Source: JAHRVQ01 sp964548025 (GTDB taxonomy: Bacteria; Pseudomonadota; Gammaproteobacteria; Pseudomonadales; Azotimanducaceae). From it: a stretch of DNA of 51,786 nt. The stretch is taken from NCBI GenBank assembly GCA_964548025.1, contig CAZJRI010000018.1, forward strand, positions 1 to 51,786. The letters run 5' to 3'. The notes beneath the pieces were generated by a model. It searched no databases and was not told where the DNA came from. It was given only the letters and a program-made list of their open reading frames with translations. A program made the translations under genes and the position numbers. Shown piece after piece: positions 24,070 to 32,395 of this stretch (positions within the stretch are counted from its first letter, which is position 1; each line of letters begins with the position of its first letter).

Positions 24070-24845
24070 GTAGTACACTCGATCTGACGCTGGTTCAGAC
24101 AAATCTGTTTTGGCAGGATATCGACGCTAATCTGGAACATCTGAATCAGATCATGGGACAAATCCAAAGCACCGATCTCATTATACTGCCGGAAATGTTC
24201 TCAACCGGCTTTTCAATGGCTTCGGCGGATTATGCCGAGTCTATGAAAGGGAGATCTGTAAGCTGGATGAAGGATTTTGTCAGGGAACGCAATATACCTG
24301 TCTGCGGTAGCCTGATGATCAGGTCAGGCAAAGAATTTTATAACAGGTTTATTTTCGCAGGCTGTAATGGTGACTACTGCCAATATGACAAGAAACACTT
24401 GTTTCGCATGTCTGACGAGCAGGAAAATTACAACGCCGGGAACAAACTGGTCACCTTTCCACTGAACGGCTTCAAGGCACCCTTCGGCCGGGTCGGCTTG
24501 TCGGTGTGCTATGACCTGCGCTTCCCGGTCTGGACACGAAACAGGTCGAATTATGATCTGCTTGTGTTCGTGGCCAACTGGCCCGCTGCCAGACGCAATC
24601 ACTGGCTGAGTCTGTTACAGGCAAGAGCGATTGAAAACCAGGCGTATGTCGTTGGTGTAAACAGGATAGGCGTTGATGGCAACGATATTGAATATACAGG
24701 TGATAGCGTCGTATATGATTTCAATGGAGAAAAAATCCTTGATCTCGGAGACGAAGATACCGTTGCCAACCTCGTCACAAAAGTGAACTGCAAAAATACC
24801 GGGAGTCCTTTCCAGCATGGAGGGATGCTGATTCCTTTAGCATGA
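24066..24845 (+). CDS. omega-amidase, nitrilase superfamily, YafV-like
   Basis: Hydrolyses the omega-amides of 2-oxoacids, such as 2-oxoglutaramate, the product of glutamine transamination. The catalytic triad is visible in a 259-aa protein: Glu43 in LPEMFSTGF, Lys110 in YDKKHLFRM and Cys148 in SVCYDLRFPVW. The gene overlaps the YbdL-like aminotransferase by 4 bases. Pairing of these two enzymes is known from methionine salvage, where the amidase pulls the transamination forward. Nothing is missing. Confidence 0.92.
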   Translation: MSSTLDLTLVQTNLFWQDIDANLEHLNQIMGQIQSTDLIILPEMFSTGFSMASADYAESMKGRSVSWMKDFVRERNIPVCGSLMIRSGKEFYNRFIFAGCNGDYCQYDKKHLFRMSDEQENYNAGNKLVTFPLNGFKAPFGRVGLSVCYDLRFPVWTRNRSNYDLLVFVANWPAARRNHWLSLLQARAIENQAYVVGVNRIGVDGNDIEYTGDSVVYDFNGEKILDLGDEDTVANLVTKVNCKNTGSPFQHGGMLIPLA

Positions 24846-24877
24846 CCCGGGACGATTCGTGAATGTTTGCCCAGATG

Positions 24878-24910
24878 ATCAGTTCTAAAACGTAAAAAAA
24901 CTGGCCAGGA
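24878..24910 (-). terminator. possible terminator after pyruvate kinase
   Basis: On the minus strand, directly after the pyk stop, TTGGC and GCCAG can pair around an 8-base loop and are followed by seven T. The stem is only about 5 bp, so the call is weak. Confidence 0.4.
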
Positions 24911-26362
24911 TCAGCCAACAGGAATGACAGTAACAGAGGGCGAATTCAACGCCGGATCACTGTCGAATCCTCTCACCAGCAGGATAAAACCCGACTCGTC
25001 CACCAGACTCAAACTGGCAGCCAGATCTCTGGATAGCTGATTAGGGTTTATTTTCCCTGCATTGGTTTCAATGAGCGGTATCACCCCCCACAAGAGTGCC
25101 ATTCTCCGGTAAATAGCCTGATCATTGGTGATACCAACAATGGGCGCTGCCGGTCTGGCCACACTCACCGTGGCTGCTGAAACACCCTTTTTGGATATAA
25201 CCATCACCGCCCTGACCATCAGTTCACTGGACATCTGTGCTGTCGCATTGGCGATCACGTTCCAGATTGGCAATGGCAGTTGCCTCTCTTCCTGCTCATA
25301 TCCGTACGACCCCTTCTGCCAAAGATGAGCCTCTGTTTGTCTTGCAATTCTATCCATGGTACTTACCGCCTGAACCGGGAATCTTCCCATGGCGGTTTCA
25401 CCTGACAACATAATCGCATCTACAGCGCTGTTAACAGCGTGGGATACATCAGTCACCTCTGCGCGTGTTGGTCTTGAATGTTCAATCATTGATTCGAGCA
25501 TCTGCGTTGCAACGATAACGGGTTTACCGGCTTGTCTTGCAAATCTGATTAATTCCGATTGCGCAAACGGAACTTCCTCAGGTGGCAATTCAACCCCCAG
25601 GTCACCTCTGGCAACCATAATGGCGTCGGTTACCTCGAGAATCGATGCCACGTTGGTCAAGGCCTCGGGCTTTTCAATTTTCGAAATGATCTGTGGATTG
25701 TTCTCGGAATCGTCGATCAATTGCCTTAATGGAGCGAGATCCTCGCTTCTTCTGACAAACGAGAGCGCGATAAAATCAACACCCAGCCCAAGAACAAACC
25801 TGGCATCGATAATATCTTTCTGGGTCATGGAAGGTGCTGATACTTTGACGCCCGGCAGATTGATGCCCGCTTGATTACTAAGCGATCCGCCATGTATCAC
25901 TTTACAGATAACTTCTCCACTTGATTTCGAAAGAACTTGAAGTTCGATTAATCCATCTGCCATCAGGATACGATCAGAGACCTCAACGTCGGACGCAAGA
26001 GAGGCATATTGCGAGGGGATTAGATCAGGTTGCCCCAATACATCTCGGGTCGTAATGGTAACTTCTGAACCTGTGACAAGTTCGATACCATCATTCTTGA
26101 ATTTACCGGTTCGTATTTTTGGCCCACACAGATCAGCCAGTATTCCCACGGATTGATTAAGCTGTTCTGAAACATCTCTAATCGTCCTGAAAACAGCTTC
26201 ATGACTTTCATGTTCTCCATGTGACATATTCAGTCGAAAAACGTTAACTCCTGCATCAATCAGGCTTGTAATCATGTCGATATCGGACGAAGCTGGACCA
26301 ACTGTAGCGATAATTTTTGTTCGGCGGTAAATTAATTGTTCGGTCTGGGTAACAATGGCCAT
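24911..26362 (-). CDS. pyk: pyruvate kinase
   Basis: Makes pyruvate and ATP from phosphoenolpyruvate in glycolysis. About 483 aa. The N-terminal RRTKIIATVGPAS, FRLNMSHG, DLCGPKIRTG, SKIEKPEAL, MVARGDLGVELP and MLSGETAMG are all present, covering the substrate, K+/Mg2+ and ADP sites. ATG 26362 (MAIVTQ) is chosen; AGGAG lies about 11 bases upstream. An in-frame start at 26395 is less likely. It is a single gene with no glycolytic neighbours. Allosteric type cannot be told from this. Confidence 0.93.
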   Translation of the reverse strand: MAIVTQTEQLIYRRTKIIATVGPASSDIDMITSLIDAGVNVFRLNMSHGEHESHEAVFRTIRDVSEQLNQSVGILADLCGPKIRTGKFKNDGIELVTGSEVTITTRDVLGQPDLIPSQYASLASDVEVSDRILMADGLIELQVLSKSSGEVICKVIHGGSLSNQAGINLPGVKVSAPSMTQKDIIDARFVLGLGVDFIALSFVRRSEDLAPLRQLIDDSENNPQIISKIEKPEALTNVASILEVTDAIMVARGDLGVELPPEEVPFAQSELIRFARQAGKPVIVATQMLESMIEHSRPTRAEVTDVSHAVNSAVDAIMLSGETAMGRFPVQAVSTMDRIARQTEAHLWQKGSYGYEQEERQLPLPIWNVIANATAQMSSELMVRAVMVISKKGVSAATVSVARPAAPIVGITNDQAIYRRMALLWGVIPLIETNAGKINPNQLSRDLAASLSLVDESGFILLVRGFDSDPALNSPSVTVIPVG

Positions 26363-26499
26363 AGATACTGTGTCTCCTGCCAAATCTTTGAACAAGATGC
26401 GGTTCTTTAAAGTTAGCCTGCTAATACAGCGAGTACAAGGTGTGCAGAAACGTAATCGTTTGCTAAATTAAGCAATCGAGACATGCAGTGAGAGAAATT

Positions 26500-27306
26500 A
26501 TGGCAGAGCTAAACATACCGAGAGCACATTCAAACGACTGGTACGACAATCTCTCTGCCGTACAATCTGGCTACTACTACCCCTGGAAGTCCAGGATAGC
26601 GCCTGGAAACGGCGAAGATGCCTTTATTTCCCTGATAAAAGACAACCTCATACAGTCAAGCAATGTGCTCGAAGTAGGCTGCGGACACGGCGATCTGGCA
26701 CTTTCCCTCGCTGGTCTCTGTAAGAAGATCATCGCCTATGATCGCGTACCCAGCTACATAGATCTCGCAAAAAAGAACCAGAAAGAACAGGGAATCGAGA
26801 ACGTCGAATTTCTTTGCTACGACGCCCTTGAACCCAGTGAGTTGCGCCTTCCAGCGGACGATGAAAGCATTGATCTGATTATCAGTCGACGGGGGCCGAT
26901 GCATTGGATCGCAGATGCCCGCAGGGTCTGCAGGCACGGTGCCAAGCTGATTGCACTATGTCCAATGGAAGAACCAATTCCTGCCTGGTCAAGCATCCTG
27001 CCGCCAAAAATGCATTACGAGAATTCCGGTCGGCATACGGGCAGCGGATCAATCCACCAGTCGGTTTCCAACAGACTGCATCAGGTTGGTTTGATGCTGC
27101 ATAGTGGTTGGGGATTCGATGTACCGGAAGCTTTCGATGATCCCAGGGAACTCTATACAATGATCACCTGGGGTCTGCCACCAGATGAAGTACCGGGATA
27201 TGAAGACATCTCACACAAGTTCGACATCATTTACGAAAAATACGCCGAAAAACAGGGAATTGTATTAAGACACTGTCGTTATCTGTGGCAGGCCGAAGTC
27301 CCGTAG
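26500..27306 (+). CDS. class I SAM-dependent methyltransferase
   Basis: About 268 aa with the Rossmann methyltransferase motifs: VLEVGCGHGDLALSLAG (motif I, about 50-66), IAYDRVPSYIDLA (motif II region), FLCYDALEP and DLIISRRGPMHWI. The C-terminal half, with MPP-free but His/Trp-rich stretches such as HYENSGRHTGSGSIHQ, should bind the substrate, which I do not recognise. ATG 26500 is preferred over GTG 26488. It is divergent from pyk, and 250 bases separate it from the MraY-like gene. Confidence 0.8.
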   Translation: MAELNIPRAHSNDWYDNLSAVQSGYYYPWKSRIAPGNGEDAFISLIKDNLIQSSNVLEVGCGHGDLALSLAGLCKKIIAYDRVPSYIDLAKKNQKEQGIENVEFLCYDALEPSELRLPADDESIDLIISRRGPMHWIADARRVCRHGAKLIALCPMEEPIPAWSSILPPKMHYENSGRHTGSGSIHQSVSNRLHQVGLMLHSGWGFDVPEAFDDPRELYTMITWGLPPDEVPGYEDISHKFDIIYEKYAEKQGIVLRHCRYLWQAEVP

Positions 27307-27510
27307 TCAACCAAGTCTTGTCCAGCCATCTGTCTACAGACGAGAAAACAAGGGCAGTCTCCTGTCGGGAAAGTTGCCGTCGACGGGAAACAAAGGCCAG
27401 TGGCCAAAAAAATCACTAAAAAACACCGAATTTGGTCAGGAACCCACCAAACATCTCAATTCATCTTGAATTCTCCAATGATCATTCATTTTATTCATCA
27501 AATAAATCCC

Positions 27511-27516
27511 TATAAT
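27511..27516 (+). promoter_or_regulatory. possible -10 element of the MraY-like gene
   Basis: A perfect TATAAT lies 40 bases upstream of the TTG start, in an AT-rich stretch. The -35 is not clear. The same spacer (27307-27556) holds a 10-bp palindrome CCGTCGACGG near 27380 and GGCC-AGT-GGCC followed by A7 near 27398. Confidence 0.35.
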
Positions 27517-27556
27517 CACCGCAACTCATTAAACATACCGGAATTGGGGCTATAAC

Positions 27557-28606
27557 TTGCTTTACTACCTGGGTCAGTATCTCTCTGAAGTTGCGGGACC
27601 TTTTCGACTGCTTTCTTCATACATATTTCTGACGGGTCTGGGCACAGCACTGGCAGCCAGCCTCACATGGTGGTTTCTGCCAAAACTGTGGTCTCACCTG
27701 CCAACGGACAGGGGCCGTGAATACGCCGTCGATGCAGAGAAAAGTATTGGCAAGCCAGTCAGTGCAGGCATACTTTTCATTCCTCTGTTTGTTGCAATAA
27801 GTCTGCTGGTTGTGCCGTTTGATTGGAAGTTTATCCAGATTCTGGCCTGTGTGGTGATGGCCATGTTTGTGGGATATTTCGATGATCGCGCTGTGGGTGG
27901 TTGGAGTGAGTACAGATTGGGTGCAATAGACTTGTTCATCGCAGTCCTTGCATCAATGATCATCTGCCAGATGCAGCCCTATACTATCTGGCTACCGCTA
28001 TTTAAGGATCCTATCGTAATAAGTCCGCTCCTTTTTATCGTCGGTGCCACTATCCTGATCTGGGTTTCGATAAACGCCACTAATTGCACGGATGGAGTTG
28101 ATGGTTTATCGGCAAGTCTGGCGGGGATGTCGATACTATTCCTCGGTGGGATTTTATACGTCATTGTTGGTCATGCCGATATCGCAAATTACCTCCTCGT
28201 ACCCCACTACGAACAGGGCGCCGATTGGGCGATTATGGCATTTGTTATGGTGGGATGTCTGACCGGCTATCTCTGGCATAACAGCTATCCAAGTGCGGTG
28301 CTCATGGGTGATGCAGGTTCGCGCCCTATTGGTCTGATGTTAGGTGTGCTTGTCCTGGCCTGTGGCAATCCGTTTCTTATTCTTGTTGTCGCATTTATGG
28401 TGCTGGTCAACGGCGCGACGGGAATGATAAAAGTGGCGCTGTTAAGATTCTTCAAGATAGGTATCTTTGGTCAGATTCGATATCCTCTGCACGATCACGT
28501 TCGGCACAATATGGGTTGGTCCAATACCCAGGTACTGGTGAGATTTATGTTGCTGCAGGCAGTCGGCACGCCAATTCTCCTGGTCCTTTTACTGAAAATT
28601 CGATAA
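27557..28606 (+). CDS. MraY-like polyprenyl-phosphate glycosyl-1-phosphate transferase
   Basis: An inner-membrane enzyme of 349 aa with about ten helices that should transfer a sugar-1-phosphate from a UDP-sugar to a polyprenyl phosphate. The MraY/WecA motifs are present: GKPVSAGIL near 65, FDD at 108-110, NCTDGVDGLSA at 176-186, MGDAGSRPIG near 250 and a His-rich HDHVRHNMGW near 311. The last corresponds to the MraY HHH motif and separates it from WecA. It is not in a cell-wall gene cluster, and identity to ordinary MraY looks low. It may be a second MraY or act in another glycan pathway. TTG 27557 has GGGG about 8 bases upstream. Confidence 0.8.
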   Translation: MLYYLGQYLSEVAGPFRLLSSYIFLTGLGTALAASLTWWFLPKLWSHLPTDRGREYAVDAEKSIGKPVSAGILFIPLFVAISLLVVPFDWKFIQILACVVMAMFVGYFDDRAVGGWSEYRLGAIDLFIAVLASMIICQMQPYTIWLPLFKDPIVISPLLFIVGATILIWVSINATNCTDGVDGLSASLAGMSILFLGGILYVIVGHADIANYLLVPHYEQGADWAIMAFVMVGCLTGYLWHNSYPSAVLMGDAGSRPIGLMLGVLVLACGNPFLILVVAFMVLVNGATGMIKVALLRFFKIGIFGQIRYPLHDHVRHNMGWSNTQVLVRFMLLQAVGTPILLVLLLKIR

Positions 28607-28964
28607 CAGTAATAACATATTTTTATTTATCAAACAGTTAATATGTATACCCAGAATCAACATTAGGTTGATCTATTACAGCCTGAATAGTTTCAACCCT
28701 TGCCTTTAATCTCCTGATCAGAGATTTATGAGCAACGAGTTGTCGGTTGTCGGTTAATCTCCCAGCCTGACCAGCATCCTGATAAGCTAGATTAAAGAGA
28801 GAGAAGTCAGGCGCCAAGACCAATCCGCGAGGTGTTACCTCAAATGAGGTAAATTGATCTAGAATTTACCTTTTTACAGCACAAGGTATTTCACGCGGAA
28901 AAAGACGTAATTGTGGGGATCCATGTCAACTAATTGATGCATTCGACGCCGAGAGAAGCCAGCA
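28607..28964. other. intergenic region, possible gene remnant
   Basis: 358 bases with no convincing gene. On the minus strand, an open frame from about 28860 to 28638 reads smoothly. It includes a segment like FEVTPRGLVLAPDFS and a helical basic part SLIRRLKARVETIQAVID, but it has no ribosome binding site, only TTG starts, and no family I recognise. It could be the remnant of a gene. A 7-bp tandem GTTGTCG pair lies near 28738. Confidence 0.25.
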
Positions 28965-29510
28965 ATGCCAAGTACAGCCAGAGAGCCTATTCACCGCCTG
29001 ATACTCCCCTTCAGCCTGTTATTGCTTCTTCTACCATCCCCTGTTTTTTCAGAAACTCAAGATATCAACCCTGAAAAGCTTGAAGCTATCAAAGAACTCA
29101 TGTCAATTACAGATGCCACCACCAACAGTGAACAGTTTTCACAGGCATTTTCTCAACAGCTTTTATCTGTTTTGCGTATTAGTAACCCGGATATTTCTGA
29201 GCAGATGATTGACATTGTGCATGAAGAAGTCAGAGCGACCGTGGCCAAAGAGTTCAGAGATGAAACGCTTCAGAAACAGATATACCCGATTTATGCAGAA
29301 TACTTCACATTGGAAGAATTAAAAGGTCTGGTTGCCTTCAACAAATCTGCCGTGGGTACAAAAGCAAACAGGATGATGCCGCACCTGATGCAAGACACCC
29401 TGGCGGCTGCACAGTCCTGGTCACACATGGTTGGACCTAAAATCTCAGCCAATGTATTGGAGCGATTCGAAAAGGAAGGGATTCCGATCAGAATCCAACC
29501 CGCTCAGTAG
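28965..29510 (+). CDS. exported DUF2059-family protein
   Basis: A 181-aa periplasmic protein with a signal peptide (LILPFSLLLLLLPSPVFSE) cut near residue 30. The helical body ends with the DUF2059 pattern: IYPIYAEYFTLEELKGLVAF followed by NKSAVGTKANRMMPHLM. The family is common in proteobacteria and lacks a known biochemical role. ATG 28965 follows a GAGAGAAG stretch. It stands alone; the next gene is on the opposite strand. Confidence 0.8.
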   Translation: MPSTAREPIHRLILPFSLLLLLLPSPVFSETQDINPEKLEAIKELMSITDATTNSEQFSQAFSQQLLSVLRISNPDISEQMIDIVHEEVRATVAKEFRDETLQKQIYPIYAEYFTLEELKGLVAFNKSAVGTKANRMMPHLMQDTLAAAQSWSHMVGPKISANVLERFEKEGIPIRIQPAQ

Positions 29511-29540
29511 TTTAATTTTATTTCGATTTGGCGGACGGTG

Positions 29541-30104
29541 CTATCTGGAACAGGGATTAATCAGCGACGTTAGAATATGATCTTCCCAGGCACCATTTAT
29601 CAAAAGGAACTTGCGGGCATACCCTTCTCTCTCAAAACCCAGCCGTTCCAGCAGGTTGCCACTTCGGTCGTTGTGCGGAATGTAGTTGGCCATGATTCGA
29701 TGTAGACGATGTACCCTGAAAATATAGTCAATCGAGTGTCGTAGTGCCTCTGACATTAAACCTTCGCCTTGCCGATGCTCTCCCAGCGCATAACCAAGGT
29801 GACATGATTGAAATGTGCCCCGCGTGATATTGGTGTAATTGCAGACGCCCAGAACCTCAGACTCACCTTCATCAAGAATCGTCAGACAGATGCTGCCACC
29901 CTGACGAAAATCTCTTACCGCAGCTCGAAGCTGTATCTCCCAGTACGGTTCGGTATAGAACTCGGGCTTGCGCTTGGGTTCCCATGGTTCCAGGTGCTTT
30001 TTATTGTGGATACGAAATTGCGCCATTAACGGTGCTTCATGCGGTTGCAGCAATCGGATACACAATCTCTCGGTCCTGATCTCAGGCATTCTAACAACAT
30101 GCAT
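29541..30104 (-). CDS. GNAT acetyltransferase, RimJ/RimL type
   Basis: About 187 aa. RLCIRLLQPHEAPLMAQF at the N-terminus, LGVCNYTNI, LGYALGEHRQGEGLMSEAL (acetyl-CoA loop) and NLLERLGFEREGYA are typical of ribosomal-protein N-terminal acetyltransferases. The length and the HRLHRIMANYIPHNDRS region fit RimJ best, an S5 alanine acetyltransferase; the substrate is inferred. ATG 30104 is chosen because GGAGGAG lies 4 bases upstream; the TTG at 30116 precedes that site. It follows the SDR gene closely on the same strand. Confidence 0.85.
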   Translation of the reverse strand: MHVVRMPEIRTERLCIRLLQPHEAPLMAQFRIHNKKHLEPWEPKRKPEFYTEPYWEIQLRAAVRDFRQGGSICLTILDEGESEVLGVCNYTNITRGTFQSCHLGYALGEHRQGEGLMSEALRHSIDYIFRVHRLHRIMANYIPHNDRSGNLLERLGFEREGYARKFLLINGAWEDHILTSLINPCSR

Positions 30105-30137
30105 ATACTCCTCCAAACATCTGATGCTCAGTCTTTA

Positions 30138-30980
30138 TTAATTCCCGGGTCTGAATGAATCATCATCAGTCAACATCTGTGCAACCTCGGCAAGAGACTC
30201 GTAGTCAACTTCCTGCCCAAGGTCAATGCTCTCATTTACACACATCTTCAACAGAGAGAAGCGGCCACCAGAGGCCTGAAGGATGACACCATTGGGAGCA
30301 TTCTCGGAACACAGGAATAATACCGCAGGGCTGACCTGACGAGGATCTCCTCTTAACAAACCGGAAGGCAAGCCCTCAGTCATTCGGGTGGTTGCGCCTG
30401 GTGCAAGACAGTTGGTGCGGATACCTTTTTTTATACCTTCAAGTTTAAGGACATTCATTAGTCCTACCAGACCCATTTTCGCAGCGCCATAATTGGACTG
30501 GCCAAAATTGCCAAAGATACCGGATCCTGAACTGGTGAATACAACTCTCCCCCAGCCTTTCTCAGATAGTATCGGCCAAGCAGCGCTGGTAACGTACACA
30601 GCACCAAGAAGATGCACATCCAGCACAGCTCTGAAGTTGTCCATTGTGAGGTTGGTAAAGGTTTTGTCTCGCAGGATACCTGCATTATTCACGACGATGT
30701 CTATCGTGCCAAATTCCTCAAGTGCTGTTTCGATAATACTGCGCGCGTCTTCCTCGATTGCAACAGAATTTGTATTTGCCGCTGCGATACCGCCCATAGA
30801 ACAGATCTCATCGACGACAGATTGAGCTGTATTGCTTGATCCCGTGCCATCTACACCCCCGCCGGAATCATTTGCAACAACTTTTGAACCACGCTTTGCG
30901 AACTCGATGGCATGTGACCTTCCCAGGCCTCTCCCTGCTCCTGTCACAATAACTACTTTATCCTTAAAGTCGTCTGTCAA
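30138..30980 (-). CDS. short-chain dehydrogenase, 3-hydroxyacyl-CoA type
   Basis: A 280-aa NAD(P)-dependent SDR. VTGAGRGLGRSHAIEFAKRG is the cofactor loop, NNAGILRD follows, and the catalytic set is Ser in FTSSGSGIFGNFG, then YGAAKMG with Tyr and Lys. The insert NDSGGGVDGTGSS after the second strand is the mark of the peroxisomal multifunctional-enzyme-2-type hydroxyacyl-CoA dehydrogenases, so a beta-oxidation-like role is likely. TTG 30980 is the apparent start, with AGGGTGAG just upstream. The tail (about 40 residues) is specific to this subgroup. Confidence 0.87.
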   Translation of the reverse strand: MTDDFKDKVVIVTGAGRGLGRSHAIEFAKRGSKVVANDSGGGVDGTGSSNTAQSVVDEICSMGGIAAANTNSVAIEEDARSIIETALEEFGTIDIVVNNAGILRDKTFTNLTMDNFRAVLDVHLLGAVYVTSAAWPILSEKGWGRVVFTSSGSGIFGNFGQSNYGAAKMGLVGLMNVLKLEGIKKGIRTNCLAPGATTRMTEGLPSGLLRGDPRQVSPAVLFLCSENAPNGVILQASGGRFSLLKMCVNESIDLGQEVDYESLAEVAQMLTDDDSFRPGN

Positions 30981-31044
30981 AACTCACCCTGACGGTAAAT
31001 GAATTAGCCTATCTGCTATCGAGATAACTCACAAATCATATTTA

Positions 31045-31590
31045 TTACGGCACCAAATAAGTCGCGCCCCGGTCAGTCGTGCCCCGGTCAGTCGTGCCCC
31101 GGTCAGTCGTGCCCCGGTCCATCTGTAAGATGGTGTACTGGACCTGGTTTCTGGAATCAACAAACTCACTGGTCGCCCTGAAACCAAACTTTCTGTATAG
31201 CGCGATCGCTCTCTTATTGAAATCTGCCACGGTAAGACGGAAATGGCTCGCTCCCATAGTGGTCTGGGCGTAATCCAGTATGGCATCAAAGAATGCAATC
31301 CCCAATCCTCTACCTGTGTATTCCGGTTTCATTCCCAGGCCAATGTCCAGCGCAGGTTGGGAGTAGTCTCCACCTGGAACCTGGCCATCAAGGCCATAAG
31401 AGCAAAATCCGATCATTTGCTGATTGAGATCCAAAACTGCATGAAATTGCAGCTCTGGTCTAATAAACTCACCGACATAATGCTCAGCATTGTCATCTTC
31501 CGGTGGATCGTAGAAATCGTAGGGCTCAGGATATCTCCAGCCCAGAATATCCCAGGCATGGTCTTCTTTAAGGGGCTCAAGTCTGTACAT
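31045..31590 (-). CDS. GNAT acetyltransferase with a repeated C-terminal tail
   Basis: About 181 aa. The GNAT fold is shown by YRLEPLKEDHAWDILGW at the start, GLGMKPEYTGRGLGIAFFDAIL with the acetyl-CoA loop, and NKRAIALYRKFGFRA. The substrate is unknown. The tail is made of a five-residue repeat, DRGTT, three full times then DRGAT, encoded by a 15-bp tandem repeat (31064-31120). It looks like a recent in-frame expansion beyond the fold. ATG 31590 is preferred to TTG 31596; GGACGG lies upstream. Confidence 0.82.
   Translation of the reverse strand: MYRLEPLKEDHAWDILGWRYPEPYDFYDPPEDDNAEHYVGEFIRPELQFHAVLDLNQQMIGFCSYGLDGQVPGGDYSQPALDIGLGMKPEYTGRGLGIAFFDAILDYAQTTMGASHFRLTVADFNKRAIALYRKFGFRATSEFVDSRNQVQYTILQMDRGTTDRGTTDRGTTDRGATYLVP
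31064..31120. repeat. 15-bp tandem repeat, about 3.8 copies
   Basis: The unit GTGCCCCGGTCAGTC (first copy has GCG) starts at 31064, 31079, 31094 and, truncated, 31109. It lies inside the 3' end of the acetyltransferase gene and stays in frame there. Confidence 0.9.
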
Positions 31591-31684
31591 GTTCAACGTC
31601 CGTCCCGATTTAGCGGACTAAAGGTCGAATACAGATGATGCGACTTAATGAAATAAACTGCAACGAAATAGGGTCTTAAAGTTT

Positions 31685-32254
31685 ATGAGGCGAATACTAC
31701 CGACGATCTTGCTATATCTCTGCATGCATTCGCCTGTTCTGGCACAGGAGTGGTCATCAAAGGTGCCGGTTGGTGGCCCCTTCCCGTCAATATCAGCCAC
31801 AGATCAGTCAGGTGTGCGCCATAAAAACGAAGAGCTGCCTGGTAAAAACGGGTTTCTCTTCCTGTTTAATCGCTCGGTGGTCTGGTGACCCTACTGTAAG
31901 AAACAGCTCGTGGAGCTGTCAGACCTCAAGTCGAAATTCGACGAACTCGGTATTAACCTTAGGGTAATGACTTACGATTCAGCAGCAGATGCGCTCAAAT
32001 TCCACAAACAATTCAACCTCGGCTTCCCCATACTTCAGGATGTGAATGCTGAACATGTCAGGGCACTTGGGATTTTGAACGAAAACTATAGCCCCGGGCA
32101 CAAAGCGTACGGCATTCCCCACCCCGGTATGTTTCTGGTTGGAAGCGATGGAATCGTATTCAGAAAATTCTCTGAAGAGGGATACATAAACCGACCTGCT
32201 TTTGAACTGGTACTGCAGGCAGCTCGGGAAATGTCTGGTGTAAGCAACCATTAA
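31685..32254 (+). CDS. exported peroxiredoxin/thioredoxin-like selenoprotein with UxxC motif (in-frame UGA)
   Basis: Read through one TGA (31886-31888), the gene encodes 189 aa. It has a signal peptide (RRILPTILLYLCMHSPVLA) and an AhpC/TSA-like thioredoxin fold: FPSISATDQSGV, GFLFLFNRSVVW, then U68-PYCKKQLVEL. GFPILQDV and HPGMFLVGSDG follow. In cysteine homologues the motif reads WCPYC, so Sec replaces the first redox Cys. The same frame is open on both sides of the TGA and similarity is continuous, which argues against a dead gene. A SECIS-like hairpin follows at the right distance. Expected role: a periplasmic peroxidase or thiol oxidoreductase. ATG 31685 follows a TTAAAG site. A true nonsense mutation is the alternative. 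Confidence 0.82.
31886..31922 (+). promoter_or_regulatory. candidate bacterial SECIS element
   Basis: Fourteen bases after the UGA, ACAGCTC (31903-31909) and GAGCTGT (31913-31919) form a perfect 7-bp stem with the loop GTG. The 17-base hairpin size equals the minimal SelB-binding hairpin of E. coli fdhF. The apical loop starts 21 bases after the UGA and has G first, as in the bacterial SECIS consensus. CTG (31894-31896) and CAG (31920-31922) may extend it as a lower stem. Confidence 0.75.
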
Positions 32255-32370
32255 CCTGCCCTTCTGCTTCTGAATACTGGCTACTCGCGTCGATGCGACA
32301 ACACGCTACGGTTATCACCAACACGGTTACGACCGCCCCAAAGTATTATTCCGGGGAAGAACGCTATATG

Positions 32371-32391
32371 CTCCTCCCTCAATACAGGAGG
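32371..32391 (+). promoter_or_regulatory. ribosome binding site in a small hairpin, before the M20 peptidase gene
   Basis: A strong AGGAGGTGAG lies 1-10 bases before ATG 32396. CTCCTCC at 32371-32377 can pair with GGAGG at 32387-32391, leaving a loop of about 9 bases. This could partly hide the site. Confidence 0.35.
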
Positions 32392-32395
32392 TGAG

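Noticed and set aside
31029..31298. Minus-strand frame giving repeated LTGAR units
   Set aside because: It is the 15-bp repeat read in another frame inside the acetyltransferase gene and has no fold of its own.
31685..31888. A 67-aa gene ending at the UGA, with a separate 114-aa gene from 31910
   Set aside because: The two parts are in the same frame and together make one family; the break is a single TGA at the redox residue with a hairpin after it, so a Sec codon explains it better.
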